DNA of 64,000 nt from contig NZ_CABFLM010000137.1 of assembly GCF_901873365.1 (NCBI RefSeq), positions 1 to 64,000 on the forward strand. The letters run 5' to 3'. The notes under the pieces are model-generated. The model was not told the DNA's origin and did not search any database. It saw nothing but the letters and a program-made list of their open reading frames with translations. Below, piece after piece: positions 27,494-39,193 of the stretch. Each line of letters begins with the position of its first letter. Within the stretch, counting starts at the first letter, position 1. The DNA is from an uncultured Aggregatibacter sp. Lineage in GTDB: Bacteria; Pseudomonadota; Gammaproteobacteria; Enterobacterales; Pasteurellaceae. A program made the translations under genes and the position numbers.

Positions 27494-30225
27494 TGTTCTA
27501 AGTGTCGATAAAGTTGATATTGTAAATTTTGTTCAAATTGCGAGCCGTAGTCAACCATATCCCAGAGCTCAAACATATTCTCTTGATGGGTGTAATTCAA
27601 GGTAATCGGATGATGAGGCCGTCTAGTAGGATTAAGCCCCGTGATCGTAGCCCCCAATGTCATGTTTCCGTCAGGCGTCAAATTCAAGTTAGCGTGAGAT
27701 TTTTCCAATTCCATTTCTTTTAATAAATCCACTAACATCCGCTCTGTTAAACCGCCTTTTTTCAAACTACTCACCATATTATCGTGAAGTTTAATCTTCA
27801 ATTTTCCGGCTTGTTCAAGACGTCCGTTACAAATTAAACAGGAATTATGCCCTAACCAGAACGGCAAGGAGGCATTAACCCGTCCGCTGACGCTCACTTG
27901 GTTATATTGTGCTAATTCCATCACTTGCGCCAAATCAATGTTGTCAAAACGCAGCACGGCTATTTTGCGTTGCGGGAAACTCAAACTGGGCACGCTAAGC
28001 AAACCGTCAAACACGCCGACCTTCACTTTTTGTAAGGTTAGTGGTTGCTTGACGGAGTTAGGGTAAGTCCCAAATACATCAAAAGCCGCTTCACGTATGG
28101 CAAGCGCACCCACGCGGATATTTTTCGCTGCGACCTGAATCGGTTTTGTGCGTGCGGTTCGCAGGGCAAGTTTTTGATAATTTATTGGAAAACGAATCGT
28201 CAACGCTTGAATTTCTCCCTCGGGGAAGGTAATCCCAACATTGCGCAAATTAAATTCGCCCTGTAACGCCACGCCATCCTCGTTAATCACAAAATCACTG
28301 CCCCCTTGAATGCTGCCATGGCGAATAATCCATGACCATTGTTGTGGGAATAAGGATTGGAACACTTTCGCCGATTGCCCTTGCCAGCGAATGTTGCCAT
28401 TCAGTGCCTGATTTTCATAACGGGCGGTAACGTCAATCGGGCCAAGCGCACCGGCTTTTAAATCCCCTGCCAAATTGAAATTATCGATACTTTTTCCTTC
28501 AATCCCCACACCAAATACCGGACGAACAAAGCGTCCGCCATACGCAAATTCAATCCACTCCGTTTGGGCCTGGAGTAGCCCGCGAAGATGCGCTGCTTCA
28601 TAATCCCAACGTAGGCGATCTTTCAATTCCAATGTCAAAGGTGCCATTTTCACTCCACTGGTATGCACATTGCCGGAATGGGCAGAAAGTTGATTTAATT
28701 CAATATGATCCGCTTCCCAAAAGCCCACACCTTTTATGTTCACCGGCGTATTTAAAGAGGTCCAGTGCGCCTCACCGTCAATCGTCCAATCCCAACGGTT
28801 CGCTGCACGCATTTCTGCCGCACGCAGGTTTTGGTGTTCATCGCGCAAATCGAACACGGTTTTAATTCCGGCAATAAACTCGTGCGCCTGTCCATCAAGC
28901 TTTAAATTTAACTGCTTAAACTGTGGGGTGAATCCTTGTAAAGTGGCTTGCAGACGTCCCTCTAAACCATAGCGTCCCACTTGTATGTTATCCAACGGCA
29001 GGCGTGCATGAATTTTGGTATCAGGTTGTACGTTATCCATTTTGAACACGGAACCGGGGCGGAACAGTAGCGTAGGTGCCTCAAAAACACCGCTAATATG
29101 GTAGTCTAAATTGGTTTGTGCCACGGTGTTGTTATAACGCAAGTCACCGCGCGTTTTGAGATCAAAGTTCAGTTGATTTTTATCCGCACCGCCACCAATT
29201 TCACCTTTTTTACCCGATATCACAATTTCGCCTTTGCCGAATTCACCAAAGGTTTGCACGATCACATCCACATCGGTTTCCAGCGGCAACCAACCCTCTT
29301 GCGGTTTACGCAAGGCTAAACCGAAGAAGCCTTTGATCGGCTGATAACCGTCAAACGTCCAATAAAATGTTCCCCAGTTAATGGCTAAACCATTGGCAGT
29401 AAACGTAAAAGGCACATCTAATAACGGTTTATCACGGCTTAAATCCTGTGCGTTGATTTGTCCTTTCTCACCGTTCCAGCTCAATTGAAGCGCGCCTTTG
29501 TTCACACTAAAATCGGCATTTTGCCAATCCAAGCGTAGCTCGCCTTGCTGCGGTAATTGAGACAGATCTTCTTGCAGTTGGGTAGAAAAATGCAAGTGAT
29601 AGGTTTGTCCGTCAAGAGGTTGATAATCGGTTTGTCCCTGCCATTGGAACGAATGGTTTAGGCGAGCAAGCGTCGATTGATGATGTAAAATCACATGATC
29701 ATCATGAGTCTTCGCATTGGCAGTTAATTGCAAACGATGACCGTCATAATTTGCGGTTGCTGCAATATCAGCATCCAACAGCGTACGTACCCTAGGTGGT
29801 ACATCCAGTGCCTGGCTATTCTCCAATCGAAAATGCTGAACATTTACCTCTACAGACGGGAGAACGGAAAAAAGTGCGGTCAAATTTGGCGATGTTTTTG
29901 TCTCATCAGAGGAAGGCAGCTGATTGAGGCAGTCATAATCCACCCCGGCATGCGCCACGTCAAGTTGACGAAGCTCCCACCAATGAAGACGCACATCACT
30001 GAATGTCGCCAAAGTACATTGCCCTGCCCGAATATCCAGTTCTAGCAGTTGCAAACCGGTGAGGTGTAAATGCCATTGTTCAGGCAGTTGCAAGGCATAA
30101 TCTGGTGCGAGGAAGCGGTTAACCCATGTTTCGACTTGTTTCGGCGTGATCCACCACGGTAACGCGAAAATGATCGCCACCGTTAATACTATCAATCCAA
30201 GTAAGCAACTGCACCATCGCTTCAT
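27490..30225 (-). CDS. ydbH: YdbH-family AsmA-like intermembrane transport protein
   Basis: Large periplasmic protein anchored by one N-terminal helix (about residues 4-24), 911 residues, mostly beta-rich repeats as in AsmA-like bridge proteins. The C-terminal part (LRFDNIDLAQVMELAQYNQ near 765) is the DctA-YdbH domain. In E. coli YdbH acts redundantly with TamB and YhdP to move phospholipids to the outer membrane. The domain is named for its link to DctA, and here the gene lies one base downstream of a dctA-type gene and overlaps ynbE. Confidence 0.87.
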   Translation of the reverse strand: MKRWCSCLLGLIVLTVAIIFALPWWITPKQVETWVNRFLAPDYALQLPEQWHLHLTGLQLLELDIRAGQCTLATFSDVRLHWWELRQLDVAHAGVDYDCLNQLPSSDETKTSPNLTALFSVLPSVEVNVQHFRLENSQALDVPPRVRTLLDADIAATANYDGHRLQLTANAKTHDDHVILHHQSTLARLNHSFQWQGQTDYQPLDGQTYHLHFSTQLQEDLSQLPQQGELRLDWQNADFSVNKGALQLSWNGEKGQINAQDLSRDKPLLDVPFTFTANGLAINWGTFYWTFDGYQPIKGFFGLALRKPQEGWLPLETDVDVIVQTFGEFGKGEIVISGKKGEIGGGADKNQLNFDLKTRGDLRYNNTVAQTNLDYHISGVFEAPTLLFRPGSVFKMDNVQPDTKIHARLPLDNIQVGRYGLEGRLQATLQGFTPQFKQLNLKLDGQAHEFIAGIKTVFDLRDEHQNLRAAEMRAANRWDWTIDGEAHWTSLNTPVNIKGVGFWEADHIELNQLSAHSGNVHTSGVKMAPLTLELKDRLRWDYEAAHLRGLLQAQTEWIEFAYGGRFVRPVFGVGIEGKSIDNFNLAGDLKAGALGPIDVTARYENQALNGNIRWQGQSAKVFQSLFPQQWSWIIRHGSIQGGSDFVINEDGVALQGEFNLRNVGITFPEGEIQALTIRFPINYQKLALRTARTKPIQVAAKNIRVGALAIREAAFDVFGTYPNSVKQPLTLQKVKVGVFDGLLSVPSLSFPQRKIAVLRFDNIDLAQVMELAQYNQVSVSGRVNASLPFWLGHNSCLICNGRLEQAGKLKIKLHDNMVSSLKKGGLTERMLVDLLKEMELEKSHANLNLTPDGNMTLGATITGLNPTRRPHHPITLNYTHQENMFELWDMVDYGSQFEQNLQYQLYRHLEQ

Positions 30226-30226
30226 A

Positions 30227-31519
30227 CTATTTACCGTTCATCGCTAACGCTAATTTTTCTTTATCCAAGGCATTTTCCCAGCGCGCCACAACAATGGTCG
30301 CACAGGCGTTACCCACCAAATTCGTTAACGCACGGCATTCGGACATAAAACGATCAATTCCCAAAATTAACGCCATGCCCTCAACCGGCAGCCCTGGAAC
30401 CACGGAAAGTGTGGCGGCTAATGTAATAAAACCGGCACCGGTTACGCCGGCAGCGCCTTTTGAACTTAACATCGCAACAAACAACAAGGTAAATTGCTCG
30501 CTAATGGAAAGATCCGTATTGGTGGCTTGCGCAATAAATAATGCGGCCATTGTCATATAGATATTTGTACCGTCCAAATTAAAAGAATAACCGGTCGGCA
30601 CCACTAATCCCACCACTGATTTTTTACAACCGGCCGCCTCCATTTTTTGCATTAAGGTCGGCAACGCGGCTTCTGAGGAGGACGTTCCTAAGACTAACCA
30701 CAATTCTTGCTTAATATAGCGCACCATTTTCAAAATAGAGAAACCGTTATAACGTGCGACCACGCCTAAGATAAAAATAATAAACAACAAGGATGTAATG
30801 TAAAACGTCACAATTAAAAGCATCAAATGGCTAATGGAACTTAACCCGTATTTTCCCACGGTGAACGCCATCGCGCCTAATGAGCCTAAAGGGGCGACTT
30901 TCATCAAAATTGACACCACCTTAAACATCGGCGCTGTCGCAAGTCGTAGGAGTTCCGTAATAGGCTGCGCTTTGTCGCCCACCGAAGCCAATGCCACCCC
31001 AAACAACACGGAAATAAACAAGACTTGCAGAATATTACCTTCTACTAATGGGCTTAATACGGTGGTAGGAATGATGTTCATTAAGAAAGCCGTTAGCGTG
31101 CTATCCTGCGCTTTCGCAACGTATTCTGACACTTTTTCAGAGGTTAACGACGCCGGATCAATATTTAATCCTGCTCCAGGTTCAATAATATTAGCCACAA
31201 CCATTCCGATCACAAGCGCCAACGTCGAAAAGGTCACAAAATACAGCATTGCCTTTCCGGCAACCCGCCCAACCGCTTTCATGTCGTTCATACCGGCAAT
31301 ACCGGTAACGACGGTCAGAAAAATCACCGGTGCGATAATCATTTTAACCAGCTTAATAAATGCTTCACCTAACGGTTTTAAACCGGCACCGAAATCAGGA
31401 AAAAAATTCCCTAATAAAATACCGATAATAATCGCAATAATGACTTGCACGTATAAGCTTTGATAGAACTTCGGTTTACGCGGTGGCATCGCCTGAGATG
31501 GGGCATCAACGCTTAACAT
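30227..31519 (-). CDS. dctA: DctA-type C4-dicarboxylate:cation symporter
   Basis: DAACS-family carrier, 430 residues, eight hydrophobic helices with two re-entrant hairpins. The first hairpin motif [16 protein letters not shown] (near residue 275) and [24 protein letters not shown] (split here for length as [16 protein letters not shown]) near 307 are closer to DctA than to the glutamate carriers GltP/GltT. Takes up succinate, fumarate or malate with protons or Na+. GAGGATAG precedes the ATG. Translationally close to ydbH (one base apart). Confidence 0.85.
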   Translation of the reverse strand: MLSVDAPSQAMPPRKPKFYQSLYVQVIIAIIIGILLGNFFPDFGAGLKPLGEAFIKLVKMIIAPVIFLTVVTGIAGMNDMKAVGRVAGKAMLYFVTFSTLALVIGMVVANIIEPGAGLNIDPASLTSEKVSEYVAKAQDSTLTAFLMNIIPTTVLSPLVEGNILQVLFISVLFGVALASVGDKAQPITELLRLATAPMFKVVSILMKVAPLGSLGAMAFTVGKYGLSSISHLMLLIVTFYITSLLFIIFILGVVARYNGFSILKMVRYIKQELWLVLGTSSSEAALPTLMQKMEAAGCKKSVVGLVVPTGYSFNLDGTNIYMTMAALFIAQATNTDLSISEQFTLLFVAMLSSKGAAGVTGAGFITLAATLSVVPGLPVEGMALILGIDRFMSECRALTNLVGNACATIVVARWENALDKEKLALAMNGK

Positions 31520-31675
31520 AGACTATCCTCGTTTTGTGAAAGTGATGGGCGCCTTTTGCCCGCAAAAAAGCAGGTAATTTATCTGCTAATTAAATTAAAC
31601 ACAATCTTTATTTGTTTACGTTACGATGATTTACGCATTTCGCTGATTTTCATTGAAAAATATCAAAATAGGCAA

Positions 31676-31704
31676 TAAAAAATGCGCTTAACATTAAGCG
31701 CATT
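31676..31704 (-). terminator. Rho-independent terminator of the YhcH-family gene
   Basis: A perfect 10-bp stem (AATGCGCTTA / TAAGCGCATT) with a four-base loop, followed on the minus strand by TTTTATTG. It lies 22 bases after the stop. Confidence 0.85.
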
Positions 31705-31725
31705 CTAATGATGAATTGTCGTCCT

Positions 31726-32232
<507 letters not shown>

Positions 32233-32286
32233 TTATCATCAACCTTATTTTTCAGATAGTCATAAATGGGAATTGCGTAAATAAAG

Positions 32287-32316
32287 TTACCCATCAAGGC
32301 AAAAGCTCTGTATAAT
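32287..32316 (+). promoter_or_regulatory. Candidate promoter of pnp
   Basis: A perfect -10 TATAAT at 32311-32316 with TTACCC 18 bases upstream as a weak -35. It is 154 bases before the pnp start codon, leaving a long leader. Confidence 0.5.
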
Positions 32317-32360
32317 GCCTGAGTTTTATTTTCTAAATTAGCGTGCGGCTAACAAAAATG

Positions 32361-32432
32361 ATTTTCCGCGAAGTCGCCAAGAAAAGTGCGGTCGGTTTTA
32401 AGATTATTTTTGCTAGTCGCAAATTGGAAAAT
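32361..32432 (+). promoter_or_regulatory. Leader hairpin of pnp, possible RNase III/PNPase autoregulation site
   Basis: ATTTTCCGCGA (32361-32371) can pair with TCGC and GGAAAAT (32417-32432) across a five-base bulge, with an uptake sequence in the loop. In E. coli the pnp leader forms a hairpin that RNase III cuts and PNPase then degrades. Position and size fit, but the sequence is not conserved. Confidence 0.35.
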
Positions 32433-32469
32433 AAAACATTGTGATTACTCATTTAAAAAGGAAAACATA

Positions 32470-34599
32470 GTGAATCCAATTGTTAAACAATTTAAATACG
32501 GTCAACATACCGTAACCTTAGAAACCGGCGCTATTGCACGTCAAGCTACCGCCGCCGTCATGGCAAGCATGGACGATACGACGGTATTTGTTACTGTGGT
32601 GGCAAAAAAAGAGGTGAAAGAAGGGCAAGATTTCTTTCCATTAACCGTTAACTATCAAGAGCGTACTTATGCCGCCGGTCGTATTCCGGGCGGTTTCTTC
32701 AAACGCGAAGGTCGTCCGTCTGAGGGCGAAACCTTAATTGCCCGTTTAATTGACCGTCCGATTCGTCCGTTATTCCCGGAAGGTTTCTTTAATGAAATCC
32801 AAGTGGTTGCGACGGTTGTTTCTGTGAATCCGCAAATCAGCCCGGATTTAGTCGCCATGATCGGTGCGTCTGCTGCGTTGTCTTTATCCGGAGTACCGTT
32901 TAATGGCCCAATCGGTGCGGCGCGTGTCGGTTTTATCAACGATCAATTCGTATTAAACCCAACCATTAACGAACAAAAACAAAGCCGTTTGGATTTAGTG
33001 GTTGCTGGTACAGACAAAGCCGTATTAATGGTGGAATCCGAAGCGGATATTTTAACCGAAGAACAAATGTTGGCTGCGGTGGTTTATGGTCACCAGCAAC
33101 AACAAGTGGTGATTGAAGCCATTAAAGAATTGGTTGCTGAAGCCGGTAAACCACGTTGGGATTGGGTTGCACCTGAACCAAACACTGATTTAATCAATAA
33201 AGTGAAAGCGTTAGCTGAAGCGCGTTTAGGCGATGCGTATCGTATCACTGAAAAACAAGCTCGTTATGAGCAAATTGATGCGATTAAAGCGGACGTTGTT
33301 GCACAAATTACCGCTGAAGATGAAGAAGTCAGCGAAGGAAAAATTATTGATATTTTCACCGCACTTGAAAGCCAAATCGTGCGTGGACGTATTCTTGCCG
33401 GTGAACCGCGTATTGACGGACGTACTGTTGATACCGTTCGTGCATTAGATATTTGTACCGGTGTGTTACCGCGTACTCACGGTTCCGCAATCTTTACCCG
33501 TGGTGAAACACAAGCCTTAGCTGTTGCCACGTTAGGGACTGAACGCGATGCGCAAATCATTGATGAATTAACCGGTGAGCGTCAAGATCACTTCTTGTTC
33601 CACTATAACTTCCCTCCGTATTCTGTGGGTGAAACCGGTATGATCGGTTCACCAAAACGTCGTGAAATCGGTCATGGTCGTTTGGCGAAACGCGGTGTGG
33701 CAGCAGTGATGCCAACCTTAGCCGAATTCCCGTATGTGGTACGTGTGGTATCTGAAATTACCGAATCCAACGGTTCTTCTTCTATGGCTTCCGTGTGTGG
33801 TGCTTCTCTTGCGTTAATGGATGCCGGTGTGCCGATTAAAGCGGCGGTTGCAGGTATCGCAATGGGCTTAGTGAAAGAAGATGACAAATTTGTTGTGCTT
33901 TCCGATATTCTTGGTGATGAAGACCACCTAGGTGATATGGACTTTAAAGTGGCTGGTACGCGTCAAGGTGTAACTGCACTGCAAATGGATATCAAAATTG
34001 AAGGTATCACCGCTGAAATCATGCAAATTGCATTAAACCAAGCGAAAAGCGCACGTATGCACATTCTTGGTGTGATGGAGCAAGCGATTCCGGCGCCACG
34101 TGCAGATATTTCTGATTTTGCACCACGTATCTACACCATGAAAATTGATCCGAAGAAAATCAAAGATGTGATCGGTAAAGGTGGTGCGGTGATTCGTGCA
34201 TTGACCGAAGAAACTGGTACTTCCATTGATATTGATGATGACGGTACAGTGAAAATCGCTGCGGTAGATAAGAATGCCGTACAAGATGTGATGGCACGTA
34301 TCGAAGACATCACTGCTGAAGTAGAAGCGGGTGCCATTTACAAAGGTAAAGTGACTCGTTTAGCCGATTTCGGTGCATTTGTTTCTATCGTAGGTAATAA
34401 AGAAGGCTTGGTTCACATTTCTCAAATTGCGGAAGAACGTGTGGAAAAAGTCAGTGACTATCTACAAGTAGGACAAGAAGTGATGGTTAAAGTGGTGGAA
34501 ATCGATCGTCAAGGTCGTATCCGTTTAACCATGAAAGAACTTGCTCCGAAAGCAGAAACTGCTCAACACGTATCCGATGATATTGTAGAGCAGGCATAA
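32470..34599 (+). CDS. pnp: Polynucleotide phosphorylase
   Basis: 3'-5' phosphorolytic exoribonuclease and degradosome component. Two RNase PH domains (about 5-225 and 310-545; [16 protein letters not shown] begins the second), then a KH domain ([20 protein letters not shown] near 558) and an S1 domain ([18 protein letters not shown] near 620). 709 residues, the usual length. The start is the GTG at 32470 behind AAAAAGGAAAACATA, a known habit of this gene family; the frame further upstream is not used. A terminator-like hairpin separates it from nlpI. Confidence 0.96.
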   Translation: MNPIVKQFKYGQHTVTLETGAIARQATAAVMASMDDTTVFVTVVAKKEVKEGQDFFPLTVNYQERTYAAGRIPGGFFKREGRPSEGETLIARLIDRPIRPLFPEGFFNEIQVVATVVSVNPQISPDLVAMIGASAALSLSGVPFNGPIGAARVGFINDQFVLNPTINEQKQSRLDLVVAGTDKAVLMVESEADILTEEQMLAAVVYGHQQQQVVIEAIKELVAEAGKPRWDWVAPEPNTDLINKVKALAEARLGDAYRITEKQARYEQIDAIKADVVAQITAEDEEVSEGKIIDIFTALESQIVRGRILAGEPRIDGRTVDTVRALDICTGVLPRTHGSAIFTRGETQALAVATLGTERDAQIIDELTGERQDHFLFHYNFPPYSVGETGMIGSPKRREIGHGRLAKRGVAAVMPTLAEFPYVVRVVSEITESNGSSSMASVCGASLALMDAGVPIKAAVAGIAMGLVKEDDKFVVLSDILGDEDHLGDMDFKVAGTRQGVTALQMDIKIEGITAEIMQIALNQAKSARMHILGVMEQAIPAPRADISDFAPRIYTMKIDPKKIKDVIGKGGAVIRALTEETGTSIDIDDDGTVKIAAVDKNAVQDVMARIEDITAEVEAGAIYKGKVTRLADFGAFVSIVGNKEGLVHISQIAEERVEKVSDYLQVGQEVMVKVVEIDRQGRIRLTMKELAPKAETAQHVSDDIVEQA

Positions 34600-34613
34600 T
34601 TTAAATTTATTCA

Positions 34614-34652
34614 AAATGTTACGGTACATTATGTGCCGTAACATTTGTTTTT
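34614..34652 (+). terminator. Hairpin terminator between pnp and nlpI
   Basis: An 11-bp stem (AAATGTTACGG / CCGTAACATTT) followed by GTTTTTC. In related genomes pnp and nlpI are expressed together in part, so this may be leaky. Confidence 0.7.
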
Positions 34653-34688
34653 CAACAAGCAATACTCTGCTTTAAGGCTTATAAAGAA

Positions 34689-35594
34689 ATGACGCAACGT
34701 AATGGGTTGTCTAATTTCGTGATTTTCCTAACTATTTTATTTTCAGTCTTTGTATTATCAGGCTGTGTCGGCTTGAGCAATACCTTTGTGTCTAAAAATA
34801 AAGTCGTGTTAGCCGAACAAAATCCAAGCCAGCATTTTGAACAGGAAGTCATGATTGTTCGGATTAGTCAGGTGTTGCTCGTTGGAAAAATGAGTAATGA
34901 AGAACGTGCTTCTCTCCATTTTGAACGGGGCGTGCTGTACGATAGTTTGGGGCTTTGGGCTTTAGCGCGTTATGACTTTACTCAAGCACTTGCATTGCAA
35001 CCAAAAATGGCGGCAGTGTATAACTATCTAGGGCTTTATTTATTACTGGATGAAGACTATGACGGCGCATTAGAAGCCTTTAATACGGTTTTCAGCCTCG
35101 ATCCTGACTATGAATATACCTTCCTTAATCGAGCATTAGACTTCTATTATGTGGAACGGTATAACCTCGCCGAACAGGATTTCTTGGCATTTTATCAACG
35201 TAATAAATCGGATCCTTACCGCGTCTTGTGGCTGTATTTGAATGAATTAAAATTCAAGCCAGCTGAGGCGCAAAAAAATCTGGCTCAACGTGCCGTTGGG
35301 CTTTCTCAGGATTATTGGGGTACCTACATTGTCCAGTATTATTTGGGCAAATTGTCAGTTCAGGAACTACAGGCTAAAGCGCAGCAGTTTGCAACAAAAA
35401 CTGCGACGCAATACGCAGAGATTCTGACTGAAACCTACTTTTATCTAGCAAAACAAAAACTCAATATGGGACAGGTTGATGAGGCAGAGACCTTATTCAA
35501 ACTGGCTGTTGCAAATCAGGTGTATAACTTTGTGGAGTATCGTTTTGCGGTGTTTGAGCTATCGAAATTAGGACAACAGGCTCAAGCAGAATAA
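34689..35594 (+). CDS. nlpI: NlpI, TPR lipoprotein
   Basis: Outer-membrane lipoprotein adaptor that in E. coli scaffolds murein endopeptidases and the protease Prc. The lipobox VLSGC is near residue 26. Tetratricopeptide repeats start near residue 78 (HFERGVLYDSLGLWALARYD) and run to about 180, with further helical repeats to the end. 301 residues, normal length. Located after pnp as in E. coli, and before deaD, the classic pnp-nlpI-deaD order. Confidence 0.92.
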   Translation: MTQRNGLSNFVIFLTILFSVFVLSGCVGLSNTFVSKNKVVLAEQNPSQHFEQEVMIVRISQVLLVGKMSNEERASLHFERGVLYDSLGLWALARYDFTQALALQPKMAAVYNYLGLYLLLDEDYDGALEAFNTVFSLDPDYEYTFLNRALDFYYVERYNLAEQDFLAFYQRNKSDPYRVLWLYLNELKFKPAEAQKNLAQRAVGLSQDYWGTYIVQYYLGKLSVQELQAKAQQFATKTATQYAEILTETYFYLAKQKLNMGQVDEAETLFKLAVANQVYNFVEYRFAVFELSKLGQQAQAE

Positions 35595-35702
35595 CGGTGA
35601 GCATGGCTCAACCGGCGATGCGTTGTAAGACGCAAAACGACACATTGTAATTAACCTGAAAGCGTCTATTGAGCTTTCCTTTTATACATTCGAGTATTTT
35701 TA

Positions 35703-37505
35703 ATGACTGAAACTAAAATGACTTTCAAGGATTTAGGCTTGCCTGAATTCATCCTTAATGCTGTTTCCGATCTTGGTTTTGAAACACCATCTCCAATTCA
35801 ACAAATTTGTATACCGCACTTATTAGAAGGCCGCGATGTACTGGGCATGGCACAAACCGGGAGTGGAAAAACCGCGGCTTTCTCTTTGCCTATTTTGGCG
35901 CAAATCGATCCGACCGAAAAACACCCGCAATTATTAGTGATGGCGCCGACCCGTGAATTAGCTATTCAAGTTGCAGATGCATGTGAGCAATTCGTGAAAT
36001 ATGCCAAAGGCATCAATATTGTGACTTTGTACGGTGGTCAACGTTATGACATCCAATTACGTGCGTTAAAACAAGGGGCGCAAGTTGTGGTGGGCACACC
36101 AGGTCGTATTTTGGATCACCTACGTCGTGGTACCTTAAGCCTTGCTGAGCTTAAAGCGATCGTGTTAGACGAAGCGGATGAAATGTTACGCATGGGCTTT
36201 ATTGATGATGTGGAAACCGTGATGGCAGAATTACCGGAACATCATCAAACCGCACTTTTCTCTGCCACCATGCCGGAGCCAATTCGTCGAATCACCAAAC
36301 GCTTTATGAAGGATCCGCAAGAAGTCAAAATTAAAGCGACCCAACAAAGTGCGCCGGATATTGCGCAAAGTTGTTGGTATGTTCATGGCTTCCGCAAAAA
36401 TGATGCCTTGTTGCGTTTCTTGGAAGTGGAAGATTTTGATGCAGCGATTATTTTCACCCGTACCAAAACCGGCACGTTAGACGTGACCGAATTATTAGAA
36501 AAACACGGTTTCCGTGCGGCGGCATTGAATGGCGATATGACACAACAATTACGTGAACAAACCTTAGATCGTTTGCGTAGTGGTAGCTTAGACATCGTTG
36601 TGGCGACAGACGTGGCGGCGCGTGGTATCGATATTGAACGTATTAGCCTTGTGGTGAACTACGACATTCCGCTTGATGCAGAATCCTATGTGCATCGTAT
36701 CGGTCGTACCGGTCGTGCAGGACGTTCCGGTCGTGCGTTATTGTTCGTTGAACCGCGTGAACGCCGTTTGTTGCGCAATGTTGAGCACCTTATCAAGAAA
36801 AATATTGAAGAGGTGGAATTGCCGAATCATGAAGTCTTACAAGCCTGTCGTCGTAAAAAATTCAAAGATAAAATTACCACACAATTGGAACATCATGATT
36901 TAGAGCTTTACCGTGAATTGTTGGAAGATATGTTTACTGCCGACCAATCACAAGAAGACATTGCCGCCGCTATGATGATGTTGCTACAAGGCAAGCAAAA
37001 ACTGATTCTTCCGCCGGATCCGGTGGTGGATAAAAAAGCACGTCGTGATCGTAATGAGCGTGGTGACCGTCGTGAGAATCCGCGTTCGGCAGAACGTCGT
37101 GGCGAACATAAAGGGTACGGTAATTCGCAACCAATGGATTTATATCGTATTGAAGTGGGTCGAGGAGATGGCGTGGAAGTTCGCCATATTGTTGGTGCTA
37201 TTGCGAATGAAGGTGATATTAATAGTCGCTACATCGGTCACATCAAGTTGTATGATGATTATTCCACCATTGAATTGCCACAAGGTATGCCGAAAGAATT
37301 GTTACAACAATTTGCGAAAACGCGTGTGTTAAATAAACAAATGCGTATGTCTTTTATCGGCGAAGCCAAAGGCGACCGTGGCGGTGATAATTTTGGCGGA
37401 AAACGCCGTGGCGGACGTTTTGAAGAAAAAGGTTTCAAAGGCGATCGTAAATTTAAAGAAAAATCTCACCGCACTTTTAAAGAGAAACGTGAGTTTAGAA
37501 AATAA
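35703..37505 (+). CDS. deaD: DEAD-box ATP-dependent RNA helicase DeaD/CsdA
   Basis: RNA helicase used in ribosome assembly and mRNA decay, especially in the cold. Q motif (GFETPSPIQ), motif [10 protein letters not shown] near residue 51, DEAD near 157, SAT near 188, and motif [13 protein letters not shown] near 330. A DbpA-like RNA-binding domain lies at about 475-550 and a glycine/arginine/lysine-rich tail follows ([14 protein letters not shown]..). 600 residues. Ends at a terminator built from two inverted uptake sequences. Confidence 0.95.
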   Translation: MTETKMTFKDLGLPEFILNAVSDLGFETPSPIQQICIPHLLEGRDVLGMAQTGSGKTAAFSLPILAQIDPTEKHPQLLVMAPTRELAIQVADACEQFVKYAKGINIVTLYGGQRYDIQLRALKQGAQVVVGTPGRILDHLRRGTLSLAELKAIVLDEADEMLRMGFIDDVETVMAELPEHHQTALFSATMPEPIRRITKRFMKDPQEVKIKATQQSAPDIAQSCWYVHGFRKNDALLRFLEVEDFDAAIIFTRTKTGTLDVTELLEKHGFRAAALNGDMTQQLREQTLDRLRSGSLDIVVATDVAARGIDIERISLVVNYDIPLDAESYVHRIGRTGRAGRSGRALLFVEPRERRLLRNVEHLIKKNIEEVELPNHEVLQACRRKKFKDKITTQLEHHDLELYRELLEDMFTADQSQEDIAAAMMMLLQGKQKLILPPDPVVDKKARRDRNERGDRRENPRSAERRGEHKGYGNSQPMDLYRIEVGRGDGVEVRHIVGAIANEGDINSRYIGHIKLYDDYSTIELPQGMPKELLQQFAKTRVLNKQMRMSFIGEAKGDRGGDNFGGKRRGGRFEEKGFKGDRKFKEKSHRTFKEKREFRK

Positions 37506-37512
37506 AAAAGAA

Positions 37513-37540
37513 GACCGCACCTAAAGTGCGGTCGTTTTTT
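37513..37540. terminator. Bidirectional terminator made of inverted uptake sequences
   Basis: GACCGCAC-CTAAA-GTGCGGTC followed by GTTTTTTT on the plus strand, and by CTTCTTTTTT on the minus strand. The stem is two copies of the DNA uptake core in opposite orientation. It separates the convergent deaD and menB. Confidence 0.92.
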
Positions 37541-37578
37541 TAGATAAATTAACAGTCTATGTTAAGAAAGCGCGTTTA

Positions 37579-38436
37579 CTATGGATTACGCTTGAACTTA
37601 CTAAAATCAGGCGCACGTTTTTCATTAAATGCGTTACGACCTTCTTGTCCTTCTTCCGTCATGTAGAACAACATGGTGGCATTACCGGCAAGTTCTTGAA
37701 GACCGGCTTGTCCATCGCAGTCCGCATTGAGTGCCGCTTTCAGGCAACGTAAAGCAATCGGGCTGTTGCGGAGCATTTCGCGACACCAACGCACGGTTTC
37801 TTTTTCTAAATCCGCATAAGGCACTACCGTGTTCACCAAGCCCATCTCTAAGGCTTCTTGGGCATTATATTGACGGCATAAGAACCAAATTTCACGCGCT
37901 TTTTTCTGACCGACAATACGCGCCATGTAGCTTGCGCCCCAGCCGCCATCAAAGGAACCCACTTTCGGACCGGTTTGACCATAAATCGCGTTGTCTGCGG
38001 AAATGGTGAGATCGCATAACATATGCAATACATGACCGCCGCCAATGGCGTAACCTGCCACCATCGCCACGACCGGTTTCGGGCAGCTACGAATATCCCG
38101 TTGGAAATCCAAGACGTTAAGATGATGTACACCGCTGTCGTCTTTGTAGCCGCCGTAATCGCCGCGTACTTTTTGGTCACCACCGGAACAGAAGGCCTTT
38201 TCGCCTTCACCGGTCAACACGATGACACCGATTTTTTCATCAAAACGGGCATCAGCAAACGCGGTGATCATTTCTTTCACGGTTTGCGGACGAAACGCGT
38301 TGCGCACTTCAGGACGATTAATGGTGATTTTGGCAATGCCGTCAGTGGATTTGTGATAACGAATGTCGGTGTAACCCGCACTGTGATCCACCCACTCAAC
38401 CGGTGCATATAAAACATCATCTTTTGGATTTTGCAT
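37579..38436 (-). CDS. menB: MenB, 1,4-dihydroxy-2-naphthoyl-CoA synthase
   Basis: Crotonase-family enzyme that closes the naphthoate ring in menaquinone synthesis. Oxyanion-hole segment [18 protein letters not shown] near residue 83, [13 protein letters not shown] near 130, and the substrate/bicarbonate-site segment [15 protein letters not shown] near 155. 285 residues, as usual. AGGAATTTCTC precedes the ATG. The gene is separated from menFDH by rpsO and about 790 bases that include a repeat field. Confidence 0.95.
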   Translation of the reverse strand: MQNPKDDVLYAPVEWVDHSAGYTDIRYHKSTDGIAKITINRPEVRNAFRPQTVKEMITAFADARFDEKIGVIVLTGEGEKAFCSGGDQKVRGDYGGYKDDSGVHHLNVLDFQRDIRSCPKPVVAMVAGYAIGGGHVLHMLCDLTISADNAIYGQTGPKVGSFDGGWGASYMARIVGQKKAREIWFLCRQYNAQEALEMGLVNTVVPYADLEKETVRWCREMLRNSPIALRCLKAALNADCDGQAGLQELAGNATMLFYMTEEGQEGRNAFNEKRAPDFSKFKRNP

Positions 38437-38495
38437 GAGAAATTCCTTTATTGAGGTTAAAAAGTGCGGTCATTATAGCGGAAGTTTTCTGAATC

Positions 38496-38690
38496 TGAAA
38501 ATGCTCCGCACGGTGGCAACATGAACCATGCACAATAAAAAAGCAGACTTCCCACGAAGAGAAATCAGCTTTTGACATAACTTATTTAGAATCGTAGCGT
38601 GCAACTTGTTGCACGAAATCATGAATGCTAGAAAGAGCAAATAACCTTCCGTGCGTCGTTTCGTCGTGCATCAAGATGCACGCTACGCAC
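38496..38690. repeat. First copy of a 195-bp tandem duplication (rpsO terminator + REP pair)
   Basis: Contains a copy of the sequence around the rpsO terminator (38496-38590) followed by a pair of inverted REP hairpins at 38599-38614 and 38666-38681. The next 194 bases repeat the same arrangement with about a dozen differences. The terminator stem in this copy has one mismatch. Confidence 0.8.
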
Positions 38691-38884
38691 TGAAAATGCT
38701 CCACCGGCGGCAACATGAACCATGCACAATAAAAAAGCTGACGTCCCACGAAGAGAAATCAGCTTTTAACATAACTTATTTAGAATCGTAGCGTGCAACT
38801 TGTTGCACGAAATCGTGAATGCCCGAAAGAATTAAATAACGTTCCGTGCGTAGTTTCGTCGTGCATCAAGATACACGCTACACA
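38691..38884. repeat. Second copy of the 195-bp tandem duplication
   Basis: Same layout as the preceding copy: terminator-like unit 38691-38784, then REP hairpins at 38793-38808 and 38861-38876, the latter with one mismatch. A third terminator unit, without the REP pair directly behind it, is the real rpsO terminator at 39117-39196. Confidence 0.8.
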
Positions 38885-39118
38885 CGAAATCATGAATGCA
38901 CGAAAGGCTTAAATAACGTTCCGTGCGTGGTTTGGTCGTGCATCAAGATGCACGCTACGCACGAAATCTTGAATGCCCGAAAGGCTTAAATAACGTTCCA
39001 GCGTGGTTTGGTCGTGCATCAAGATGCACGCTACACACGAAATCTTGAATACCCAAAATAGTTAAATAACGTTCCGTGCGTGGTTTGGTCGTGGCATCAA
39101 GATGCACGCTACGCACTG
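38785..39118. repeat. REP/BIME-like array with a 76-77 bp period
   Basis: Palindromes GTGCATCAAGATGCAC recur at 38861 (one mismatch), 38938, 39014 and 39091 (one inserted base), each followed by GCTAC(G/A)C and joined by a conserved spacer of about 60 bases (CGAAAGGCTTAAATAACGTT region). The first hairpin of the array, at 38793, is the opposite orientation form with GTAG before it. Non-coding; see findings. Confidence 0.85.
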
Positions 39119-39152
39119 AAAATGCTCCACCGGCGGCAACATGAACCATGCA

Positions 39153-39193
39153 CAATAAAAAAGCTGACTTCCCACGAAGAGAAATCAGCTTTT
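39153..39193 (-). terminator. Terminator of rpsO
   Basis: Stem AAAAGCTGA / TCAGCTTTT with a 17-base loop, followed by TTTATTG on the minus strand. It lies 33 bases after the rpsO stop. Two further copies of the unit are at 38496-38590 and 38691-38784. Confidence 0.8.

Noticed and set aside
38593..39118. CRISPR array
   Set aside because: The regular repeats are palindromic REP-like units with conserved spacers of about 60 bases; spacers are not unique and no cas genes are present.
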